Shown: one piece after another, positions 48,290 through 60,175 of the stretch
Layout: each line of letters opens with the position of its first letter
Numbering within the stretch: position 1 is the first letter of the stretch
Origin: Isoperla grammatica
Lineage: Eukaryota; Arthropoda; Insecta; Plecoptera; Perlodidae
Assembly (NCBI GenBank): GCA_945910005.1
Contig: OX246745.1
Location: 44,472,251-44,536,250 of the forward strand
Reading direction: 5' to 3'
DNA length: 64,000 nt
Position numbers and translations under genes: made by a program
Notes under the pieces: generated by a model
Databases searched by the model: none
What the model was told of the DNA's origin: nothing
The model's input: the letters and a program-made list of their open reading frames with translations, nothing else

Positions 48290-51200
48290 CATATATGTTC
48301 CCTTGTTGTAAAGACGGGGCCTGCTGTAGCTTCACATATATGTTCCCTTGTTGTAAAGACGGGGCCTGCTGTAGCTTCACTCAGAGAAGCGAGGCTCCAC
48401 ATATATGTTCCCTTGTTGTAAAGACGGGGCCTGCTGTAGCTTCACATATATGTTCCCTTGTTGTAAAGACGGGGCCTGCTGTAGCTTCACATATATGTTC
48501 CCTTGTTGTAAAGACGGGGCCTGCTGTAGCTTCACATATATGTTCCCTTGTTGTAAAGACGGGGCCTGCTGTAGCTTCACTCAGAGAAGCGAGGCTCCAC
48601 ATATATGTTCCCTTGTTGTAAAGACGGGGCCTGCTGTAGCTTCACATATATGTTTCCTTGTTGTAAAGACGGGGCCTGCTGTAGCTTCAAATATATGTTC
48701 CCTTGTTGTAAAGACGGGGCCTGCTGTAGCTCCACATATATGTTACCTTGTTGTAAAGACGGGGCCTGCTGTAGCTTCACTCAGAGAAGCGAGGCTCCAC
48801 ATATATGTTCCCTTGTTGTAAAGACGGGGCCTGCTGTAGCTTCACTCAGAGAAGCGCAGCTCCACACATATGTTCCCTTGTTGTTAAGACGGAGCCTGCT
48901 GTAGCTTCACTCAGAGAAGCGAGGCTCCACATATATGTTCCCTTGTTGTTAAGACGGGGCCGGGTGTAGCTTCACTCAGAGAAGCGATGCTTCACATATA
49001 TGTTCCCTTGTTGTTAAGACGGGGCCTGCTGTTGCTTCACTCAGAGAAGCGAGGCTTCACATATATGTTCCCTTGTTGTAAAGACGGGGCCTGCTGTAGC
49101 TTCACTCAGAGAATTGAGGCTCCACATATATGTTCCCTTGTTGTAAAGACGGGGCCTGCTGTAGCTTCACTCAGAGAAGCGAGGCTCCACATATATGTTC
49201 CCTTGTTGTAAAGACGGGGCCTGCTGTAGCTTCACTCAGAGAAGCGAGGCTCCACATATATGTTCCCTTGTTGTAAAGACGGGGCCTGCTGTAGCTTCAC
49301 ATATATGTTCCCTTGTTGTAAAGACGGGGCCTGCTGTAGCTTCACTCAGAGAAGCGAGGCTCCACATATATGTTCCCTTGTTGTTAAGACGGGGCCGGCT
49401 GTAGCTTCACTCAGAGAAGCGAGGCTCCACATATATGTTTCCTTGTTGTAAAGACGGGGCCTGCTGTAGCTTCACTCCGAGAAGCGAGGCTCCACATATA
49501 TGTTCCCTTGTTGTAAAGACGGGGCCTGCTGTAGCTTCACTCAGAGAAGCGAGGCTCCACATATATGTTCCCTTGTTGTAAAGACGGGGCCTGCTGTAGC
49601 TTCACTCAGAGAAGCGAGGCTTCACATATATGTTCCCTTGTTGTAAAGACGGGGCCTGCTGTAGCTTCACTCAGAGAAGCGAGGCTCCACATATATGTTC
49701 CCTTGTTGTAAAGACGGGGCCTGCTGTAGCTTCACATATTTGTTCCCTTGTTGTTAAGACGGGGCCTGCTGTTGCTTCACTCAGAGAAGCGAGGCTCTAC
49801 ATACATGTTCCCTTGTTGTAAAGACGGGGCCTGCTGTAGCTTCATTCAGAGAAGCGAGGCTCCACATATATGTTCCCTTGTTGTAAAGACGGGGCCGGCT
49901 GTAGCTTCACATATATGTTCCCTTGTTGTAAAGACGGGGCCTGCTGTAGCTTCACATATTTGTTCCCTTGTTGTTAAGACGGGGCCTGCTGTAGCTTCAC
50001 TCAGAGAAGCGAGGCTCCACATATATGTTCCCTTGTTGTTAAGACGGGGCCTGCTGTAGCTTTACTCAGAGAAGCGAGGCTCCACATATATGTTCCCTTG
50101 TTGTAAAGACGGGGCCTGCTGTAGCTTCACTCAGAGAAGCGAGGCTCCACATATATGTTCCCTTGTTGTAAAGACGGGGCCTGCTGTAGCTATACTCAGA
50201 GAAGCGAGACTTCACATATATGTTCCCTTGTTGTAAAGACGGGGCCTGCTGTAGCTTCACATATATGTTCCCTTGTTGTAAAGACGGGGCCTGCTGTAGC
50301 TTCACTCAGAGAAGCGAGGCTCCACATATATGTTCCCTTGTTGTAAAGACGGGGCCTGCTGTTGCTTCACTCAGAGAAGCGAGGCTCCACATATATGTTC
50401 CCTTGTTGTAAAGACGGGGCCTGCTGTAGCTTCACTCAGAGAAGCGAGGCTCCACACATATGTTCCCTTGTTGTAAAGACGGGGCCTGCTGTAGCTTCAC
50501 TCAGAGAAGCGAGGCTCCACACATATGTTCCCTTGTTGTAAAGACGTGGCCTGCTGTAGCTTCACATATATGTTCCCTTGTTGTAAAGACGGGGCCTGCT
50601 GTAGCTTCACTCAGAGAAGCGAGGCTCCACATATATGTTCCCTTGTTGTAAAGACGGGGCCTGCTGTAGCTTCACATATATGTTTCCTTGTTGTAAAGAC
50701 AGGGCCTGATGTAGCTTCACATATATGTTCCCTTGTTGTAAAGACGGGGCCTGCTGTAGCTTCACTCAGAGAAGCGAGGCTCCACATATATGTTCCCTTG
50801 TTGTAAAGACGGGGCCTGCTGTAGCTTCACATATATGTTCCCTTGTTGTAAAGACGGGGCCTGCTGTAGCTTCACATATATGTTCCCTTGTTGTAAAGAC
50901 GGGGCCTGCTGTAGCTTCACTCAGAGAAGCGAGGCTTCACATATATGTTCCCTTGTTGTAAAGACGGGGCCTGCTGTAGCTTCACTCAGAGAAGCGAGGC
51001 TTCACATATATGTTCCCTTGTTGTAAAGACGGGGCCTGCTGTAGCTTCACTCAGAGAAGCGAGGCTTCATATATGTTCCCTTGTTGTAAAGACGGGGCCT
51101 GCTGTAGCTTCACATATATATTCCCTTGTTGTAAAGACGGGGCCTGCTGAAGCTTCACATATATGTTCCCTTGTTGAAAAGACGGGGCCTGCTGAAGCTT

Positions 51201-54200
51201 CACATATATGTTCCCTTGTTGTAAAGACGGGGCCTGCTGTAGCTTCACTCAGAGAAGCGAGGCTCCACATATATGTTCCCTTGTTGTAACGACAGGGCCT
51301 GCTGTAGCTTCACATATATGTTCCCTTGTTGTAAAGACGGGGCCTGCTGTAGCTTCACTCAGAGAAGCGAGGCTCCACATATATGTTCCCTTGTTGTAAA
51401 GACGGGGCCTGCTGTAGCTTCACTCAGAGAAGCGAGGCTCCACATATATGTTCCCTTTTTGTAACGACAGGGCCTGCTGTAGCTTCACATATATGTTCCC
51501 TTGTTGTTAAGACGGGGCCTGCTGTAGCTTCACTCAGAGAAGTTAGGCTTCACATATATGTTCCCTTGTTGTAAAGACGGGGCCTGCTGTAGCTTCACTC
51601 AGAGAAGCGAGGCTTCACATATATGTTCCCTTGTTGTAAAGACGGGGCCGGCTGTAGCTTCACTCAGAGAGCGAGGCTCTACATATATGTTCCCTTGTTG
51701 TGAAGACGGGGCCTGCTGTAGCTTCACTCAGAGAAGCGAGGCTCCACATTTATGTTCCCTTGTTGTTAAGACGGGGCCTGCTGTAGCTTCACATATATGT
51801 TCCCTTGTTGTAAATACGGGGCCTGCTGTAGCTTCACTCAGAGAAGCGAGGGTCTACCTATATGTTCCCTTGTTGTAAAGACGGGGCCTGCTGTAGCTTC
51901 ACATATATGTTCCCTTGTTGTTCAGACGGGGCCTGCTGTAGCTTTCCTCAGAGAAGCGAGGATCCACATATATGTTTCCTTGTTGTAAAGACGGGGCCTG
52001 CTGTAGCTTTCCTCAGAGAAGCGAGGATCCACATATATGTTCCCTGTGTTGTAAAGACGGGGCCTGCTGTAGCTTCACTCAGAGAAGCGAGGCTTCACAT
52101 ATATGTTCCCTTGTTGTAAAGACGGGGCCTGCTATAGCTTCACTCAGAGTAGCGAGGCTTCACATATATGTTCCCTTGTTGTAAAGACGGGGCCTGCTGT
52201 AGCTTCACTCAGAGAAGCGAGGCTTCACATATATGTTCCCTTGTTGTAAAGACGGGGCCTGCTGTAGCTTCACTCAGAGAAGCGAGGCTCCACAAATATG
52301 TTTCCTTGTTGTAAAGACAAGGCCTGCTGTAGCTTCACTCAGAGAAGCGAGGCTCCACATATATGTTCCCTTGTTGTAAAGACGGGGCCTGCTGTAGCTT
52401 CACTCAGAGAAGCGAGGCTCCACATATATGTTCCCTTGTGTAAAGACGGGGCCTGCTGTAGCTTCACTCAGAGAAGCGAGGCTCCACATATATGTTCCCT
52501 TGTTGTAAAGACGGGGCCTGCTGTAGCTTCACTCAGAGAAGCGAGGCTCCACATATATGTTCCCTTGTTGTAAAGACGGGGCCTGCTGTAGCTTCACATA
52601 TATGTTCCCTTGTTGTTAAGACGGGGCCTGCTGTAGCTTTACATATATGTTCCCTTGTTGTAAAAACGGGGCCTGCTGTAGCTTCACTCAGAGAAGCGAG
52701 GCTTCACATATATGTTCCCTTGTTGTAAAGACGGGGCCTGCTGTAGCTTCACATATATTTTCCCTTGTTGAAAAGACGGGGCCTGCTGAAGCTTCACATA
52801 TATGTTCCCTTGTTGTAAAGACGGGGCCTGCTGTAGCTCCACATATATGATCCCTTGTTGTAAAAACGGGGCCTGCTGTAGCTTCACTCAGAGAAGCGAG
52901 GCTCCACATATATGTTCCCTTGTTGTTAAGACGGGGCCTGCTGTAGCTTCACTCAGAGAAGCGAGGCTCCACATATATGTTCCCTTGTTGTAAATACGGG
53001 GCCTGCTGTAGCTTCACTCAGAGAAGCGAGGCTTCACATATATGTTCCCTTGTTGTAAAGACGGGGCCTGCTGTAGCTTCACTTAGAGAAGCGAGGCTCC
53101 ACATATATGTTCCCTTGTTGTTAAGACGGGCCCTGCTGTAGCTTCATTCAGAGAAGCGAGGCTTCACATATATGTTCCCTTGTTGTAAAGACGGGGCCTG
53201 CTGTAGCTTCACATATATGTTCCCTTGTTGTAAAGACGGGGCCTGCTGTAGCTTCACTCAGAGAAGCGAGGCTTCACATATATGTTCCCTTGTTGTAAAG
53301 ACGGGGCCTGCTGTAGCTTCACTCAGAGAAGCGAGGCTCCACATATATGTTCCCTTGTTGAAAAGACTGGCCCTGCTGAAGCTTCACTCAGAGAAGCGAG
53401 GCTCTACATATATGTTCCCTTGTTGTAAAGACGAGGCCTGCTGTAGCTTCACTCAGAGAAGCGAGGCTCCACATATATGTTCCTTTGTTGTAAAGACGGG
53501 GCCTGCTGTAGCTTCACTCAGAGAAGCGAGGGTCCACATATATGTTCCCTTGTTGTAAGGACGGGGCCTGCTGTAGCTTCACATATATGTTCCCTTGTTG
53601 TAAAGACGGGGCCTGCTGTAGCTTCACTCAGAGAGCGAGGCTCCACATATATGTTCCCTTGTTGTAAAGATTGGGCCTGGTGTAGCTTCACATATATGTT
53701 CCCTTGTTGTAAAGACGGGCTTTGCTGTAGCTTCACTTAGAGAAGCGAGGCTCCACATATATGTTCCTTTGTTGTTAAGACGGGGCCTGCTGTAGCTTCA
53801 GTCAGAGAAGCGAGGCTCCACACATATGTTCCCTTGTTGTAAAGATGGGGCCTGCTGCAGCTTCACTCAGAGAAGCGAGGCTCCACATATATGTTCCCTT
53901 GTTGTAAAGACGGGGCCTGCTGTAGCTTCACTCAGAGAAGCGAGGCTCCACATATATGTTCCCTTGTTGTTAAGACGGGGCCTGCTGTTGCTTCACATAT
54001 ATGTTCCCTTGTTGTAAAGACGGGGCCTGCTGTAGCTTCACTCAGAGAAGCAAGGCTCCACATATATGTTCCCTTGTTGTTAAGACGGGGCCTGCTGTAG
54101 CTTCACATATATGTTCCCTTGTTGTAAAGACGGGGCCTGCTGTAGCTTCACTCAGAGAAGCGAGGCTCCACATATATGTTCCCTTGTTGTAAAGACGGGG

Positions 54201-57200
54201 CCTGCTGTAGCTTCACTCAGAGAAGCGAGGCTCCACATATATGTTCCTTTGTTGTAAAGACGGGGCCTGCTGTAGCTTCACATATATGTTCCCTTGTTGT
54301 AAAGACGGGGCCTGCTGTTGCTTCACTCAGAGAAGCGAGGCTCCACATATATGTTCCCTTGTTGAAAAGACGGGGCCTGCTGTAGCTTCACATATATGTT
54401 CCCTTGTTGTAAAGACGGGGCCTGCTGTAGCTTTACATTTATGTTCCCTTGTGGAAAGACGGGGCCTGCTGTAGCTTCACTCAGAGAAGCGAGGCTTCAC
54501 AATTATGTTCCCTTGTTGAAAAGACGGGGCCTGCTGTAGCTTCACATATATGTTCCCTTGTTGTAAAGACGGGGCCTGCTGTAGCTTCACTCAGAGAAGC
54601 GAGGCTCCACATATATGTTCCCTTGTTGTTCAGACGGGGCCTGCTGTTGCTTCACTCAGAGAAGCGAGGCTCCACATATATGTTCCCTTGTTGTTAAGAC
54701 GGGGCCTGCTGTAGCTTCACTCAGAGAAGCGAGGCTCCACATATATGTTCCCTTGTTGTAAAGACGGGGCCTGCTGTAGCTTCACTCACAGAAGCGAGGC
54801 TTCACATATATGTTTCCTTGTTGTAAAGGCGGGGCCTGCTGTAGCTTCACTCAGAGAAGCGAGGCTCCACATAAATGTTCCCTTGTTGTAAAGACGGGGC
54901 CTGCTGTAGCTTCACTCAGAGAAGCGAGGCTCCACACATATGTTCCTTTGTTTTAAAGACGGGGCCTGCTGTAGCTTCACTCAGAGAAGCGAGGCTCCAC
55001 ATATATGTTCCCTTGTGTTTTAAAGACGGGGCCTGCTGTAGGTTCACTCAGAGATGCGAGGCTCCACATATATGTTCCCTTGTTGTAAAGACGGGGCCTG
55101 CTGTAGCTTCACTCAGAGAAGCGAGGCTCCACATATATGTTTCCTTGTTGTAAAGGCGGGGCCTGCTGTAGCTTCACTCAGAGAAGCGAGGCTCCACATA
55201 TATGTTCCCTTGTTGTAAAGACGGGGCCTGCTGTTGCTTCACTCAGAGAAGCGAGGCTCTACATATATGTTTCCTTGTTGTAAAGGCGGGGCCTGCTGTA
55301 GCTTCACTCAGAGAAGCGAGGCTCCACATATATGTTCCCTTGTTGTAAAGACGGGGCCTGCTCTAGCTTCACATTTATGTTCCCTTGTGGAATGACGGGG
55401 CCTGCTGTAGCTTCACTCAGAGAAGCGAGGCTTCACAATTATGTTCCCTTGTTGAAAAGACGGGGCCTGCTGTAGCTTCACATATATGTTCCTTTGTTGT
55501 AAAGACGGGGCCTGCTGTAGCTTCACTCAGAGAAGCGAGGCTCCACACATATGTTCCCTTGTTTTAAAGACGGGGCCTGCTGAAGCTTCAATCAGAGAAG
55601 CGAGGCTCCACATATATGTTCCCTTGTTGTAAAGACGGGGCCTGCTGTAGCTTCACTCAGAGAAGCGAGGCTCCACATATATGTTCCCTTGTTGTAAAGA
55701 CGGGGCCTGCTGTAGCTTCACTCAGAGAAGCGAGGCTTCACATATATGTTCCCTTGTTGTTAAGACGGGGCCTGCTGTAGCTTCACTCAGAGAAGCGAGG
55801 CTCCACATATATGTTCCCTTGTTGTAAAGACGGGGCCTGCTGTAGCTATACTCAGAGAAGCGAGACTTCACATATATGTTCCCTTGTTGTAAAGACGGGG
55901 CCTGCTGTAGCTTCACTCAGAGAAGCGAGGCTCCACATATATGTTCCCTTGTTGTAAAGACGTGGCCTGCTGTAGCTTCACATATATGTTCCCTTGTTGT
56001 AAAGACGGGGCCTGCTGTAGCTTCACTCAGAAAAGCGAGGCTCCACATATATGTTCCCTTGTTGTAAAGACGGGGCCTGCTGTAGCTTCACATATATGTT
56101 CCCTTGTTGTAAAGACGGGGCCTGCTGTAGCTTCACATATATGTTCCCTTGTTGTAAAGACAGGGCCTGCTGTAGCTTCACTCAGAGAAGCGAGGCTTCA
56201 CATATATGTTCCCTTGTTGTAAAGACGGGGCCTGCTGTAGCTTCACTCAGAGAAGCGAGGCTTCACATATATGTTCCCTTGTTGTAAAGACGGGGCCTGC
56301 TGTAGCTTCACATATATGTTCCCTTGTTGTAAAGACGGGGCCTGCTGTAGCTTCACTCAGAGAAGCGAGGCTTCACATATATGTTCCCTTGTTGTAAAGA
56401 CGGGGCCTTCTGTAGCTTCACTCAGAGAAGCGAGGCTTCACATATATGTTCCCTTGTTGTAAAGACGGGGCCTGCTGTTGCTTCACTCAGAGAAGCGAGG
56501 CTCCACATATATGTTTTCTTGTTGTAAAGACGGGGCCTGCTGTAGCTTCACATATATGTTCCCTTGTTGTAAAGACGGGGCCTGCTGTAGCTTGACATAT
56601 ATGTTCCCCTGTTGTAAAGACGGGGCCTGCTGTAGCTTCACTTAGAGAAGCGAGGCTCCACATATATGTTTCCTTGTTGTAAAGACGGGGCCGGCTGTAG
56701 CTTCACTCAGAGAAGCGAGGCTCGACATATATGTTCCCTTGTTGTGAAGACGGGGCCTGCTGTAGCTTCACTCAGAGAAGCGAGGCTCCACATATATGTT
56801 CCCTTGTTGTAAAGACGGGGCCTGCTGTAGCTTCACATATATGTTCCCTTGTTGTAAAGACGGGGCCTGCTGTAGCTTCACTCAGAGTTCGAGGCTCCAC
56901 ATATATGTTCCCTTGTTGTAAAGACTGGGCCTGCTGTAGCTTCACTCAGAGAAGCGAGGCTCCACATATATGTTCCCTTGTTGTAAAGACGGGGCCTGCT
57001 GTAGCTTCACTCAGAGAAGCGAGGCTCCACATATATGTTCCCTTGTTGTAAAGACGGGGCCTGCTGTAGCTTCACTCAGAGAAGCGATGCTTCACATATA
57101 TGTTCCCTTGTTGTAAAGACGGGGCCTGCTGTAGCTTCACTCAGAGAAACGAGGCTCCACATATATGTTCCCTTGTTGTAAAGACGGGGCCTGCTGAAGC

Positions 57201-60175
57201 TTCACTCAGAGATGCGAGGCTCCACATATATGTTCCCTTGTTGTAAAGACGGGGCCTGCTGTAGCTTCACATATATGTTCCCTTGTTGTAAAGACGGGGC
57301 CTGCTGTAGCTTCACATATATGTTCCCTTGTTGTACAGACGGGGCCTGCTGTAGCTTTACTCAGAGTTCGAGGCTCCACATATATGTTCCCTTGTTGTAA
57401 AGACTGGGCCTGCTGTAGCTTCACTCAGAGAAGCGAGGCTCCACATATATGTTCCCTTGTTGTAAAGACGGGGCCTGCTGTAGCTTCACTCAGAGAAGCG
57501 AGGCTCCACATATATGTTCCCTTGTTGTAAAGACGGGGCCTGCTGTAGCTTATCTCAGAGAAGCGATGCTTCACATATATGTTCCCTTGTTGTAAAGACG
57601 GGGCCTGCTGTAGCTTCACTCAGAGAAGCGAGGCTCCACATATATGTTCCCTTGTTGTAAAGACGGGGCCTGCTGTAGCTTCACATATATGTTCCCTTGT
57701 TGTAAAGACGGGGCCTGCTGTAGCTTCACCCAGAGAAGCGAGGCTCCACATATATGTTCCCTTGTTGTAAAGACGGGGCCTGCTGTAGCTTCACATATAT
57801 GTTCCCTTGTTGTAAAGACGGGGCCTGCTGTAGCTTCACTCAGAGAAGCGAGGCTCCACATATATGTTCCCTTGTTGAAAAGACGGGGCCTGCTGTAGCT
57901 TCACTCAGAGAAGCGAGGCTCCACATATATGTTCCCTTGTTGTAAAGACGGGGCCTGCTGTAGCTTCACTCAGAGAAGCGAGGCACCACATATATGTTCC
58001 CTTGTCGTTAAGACGGAGCCTGCTGTTGCTTCACTCAGAGAAGCGAGGCTCCACATATATGTTCCCTTGTTGTAAAGACGGGGCCTGCTGTAGCTTCACT
58101 CAGAGAAGCGAGGCACCACATATATGTTCCCTTGTCGTTAAGACGGGGCCTGCTGTTGCTTCACTCAGAGAAGCGAGGCTCCACATATATGTTCCCTTGT
58201 TGAAAAGACGGGGCCTGCTGTAGCTTCACATATATGTTCCCTTGTTGTAAAGACGGGGCCTGCTGTAGCTTTACATTTATGTTCCCTTGTGGAAAGACGG
58301 GGCCTGCTGTAGCTTCATTTAGAGAAGCGAGGCTTCACAATTATGTTCCCTTGTTGAAAAGACGGGGCCTGATGTAGCTTCACATATATGTTCCCTTGTT
58401 GTAAAGACGGGGCCTGCTGTAGCTTCACTCAGAGAAGCGAGGCTCCACACATATGTTCCCTTGTTTTAAAGACGGGGCCTGCTGTAGCTTCACTCAGAGA
58501 AGCGAGGCTCCACATATATGTTCCCTTGTTGTAAAGACGGGGCCTGCTGTAGCTTCACTCAGAGATGCGAGGCTCCACATATATGTTCCCTTGTTGTAAA
58601 GACGGGGCCTGCTGTAGCTTCACATATATGTTCCCTTGTTGTAAAGACGGGGCCTGCTGTAGCTTCACTCAGAGAAGCGAGGCTCCACATATATGTTCCC
58701 TTGTTGTAAAGACGGGGCCTGCTGTAGCTTCACATATATGTTCCCTTGTTGTAAAGACGGGGCCTGCTGTAGCTTCACATATATGTTCCCTTGTTGTAAA
58801 GACGGGGCCTGCTGTAGCTTCACATATATGTTCCCTTGTTGTAAAGACGGGGCCTGCTGTAGCTTCACTCAGAGAAGCGAGGCTCCACATATATGTTCCC
58901 TTGTTGTTAAGACGGGGCCTGCTGTTGCTTCACATATATGTTCCCTTGTTGTAAAGACGGGGCCTGCTGTAGCTTCACTCAGAGAAGCGAGGCTCCACAT
59001 ATATGTTCCTTTGTTTTAAAGACGGGGCCTGCTGTAGCTTTACTCAGAGAAGCGAGGCTCCACATATATGTTCCCTTGTTGTAAAGACGGGGCCTGCTGT
59101 AGCTTCACTCAGAGAAGCAAGGCTCCACACATATGTTCCCTTGTTTTAAAGACGGGGCCTGCTGTAGCTTCACTCAGAGAAGCGAGGCTCCACATATATG
59201 TTCCCTTGTGTTTTAAAGACGGGGCCTGCTGTAGGTTCACTCAGAGATGCGAGGCTCCACATATATGTTCCCTTGTTGTAAAGACGGGGCCTGCTGTAGC
59301 TTCACTCAGAGAAGCGAGGCTTCACAATTATGTTCCCTTGTTGTAAAGACGGGGCCTGCTGTAGCTTCACATATATGTTCCCTTGTGTTTTAAAGACGGG
59401 GCCGGCTGTAGCTTCACTCAGAGAAGCGAGGCTCCACATATATGTTCCCTTGTTGTTAAGACGGGGCCTGCTGTTGCTTCACTCAGAGAAGCGAGGCTCT
59501 ACATATATGTTTCCTTGTTGTTAAGGCGGGGCCTGCTGTAGCTTCACTCAGAGAAGCGAGGCTCTACATATATGTTCCCTTGTTGTAAAGACGGGTTCTG
59601 CTCTAGCTTCACATTTATGTTCCCTTGGGGAAAGACGGGGCCTGCTGTAGCTTCACTCAGAGAAGCGAGGCTTAACAATTATGTTCCCTTGTTGAAAAGA
59701 CGGGGCCTGCTGTTGCTTCACATATATGTTCCTTTGTTGTAAAGACGGGGCCTGCTGTAGCTTCACTCAGAGAAGCGAGGCTCCACACATATGTTCCTTT
59801 GTTTTAAAGACGGGGCCTGCTGTAGCTTCACTCAGAGAAGCGAGGCTCCACATATATGTTCCCTTGTTGTAAAGACGGGGCCTGCTGTAGCTTCACTCAG
59901 AGAAGCGAGGCTCCACATATATGTTTCCTTGTTGTAAAGACGGGGCCTGTTGTAGCTTCACTCAGAGAAGCGAGGCTCCACATATATGTTCCCTTGTTGT
60001 AAAGACGGGGCCTGTTGTTGCTTCACTCAGAGAAGCGAGGCTCCACAAATATGTTCCCTTGTTGTAAAGACGGGGCCTGCTGTAGCTTCACTCAGAGAAG
60101 CGAGGCTCCACATATATGTTCCCTTGTTGTAAAGACTGGGCCGGCTGTAGCTTCACTCAGAGAAGCGAGGCTCCA
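48290..60175 (+). repeat. Higher-order unit, copy 2 (11,886 bp)
   Basis: Direct tandem copy of 36275-48289. The displacement is 12015 at its start, 11950 through most of its length and 11886 near its end. Rare monomers (TTGTGTTTTAAAG at about 55016 and TTGTGTAAAG at about 52437) occur at the expected places. Confidence 0.9.
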
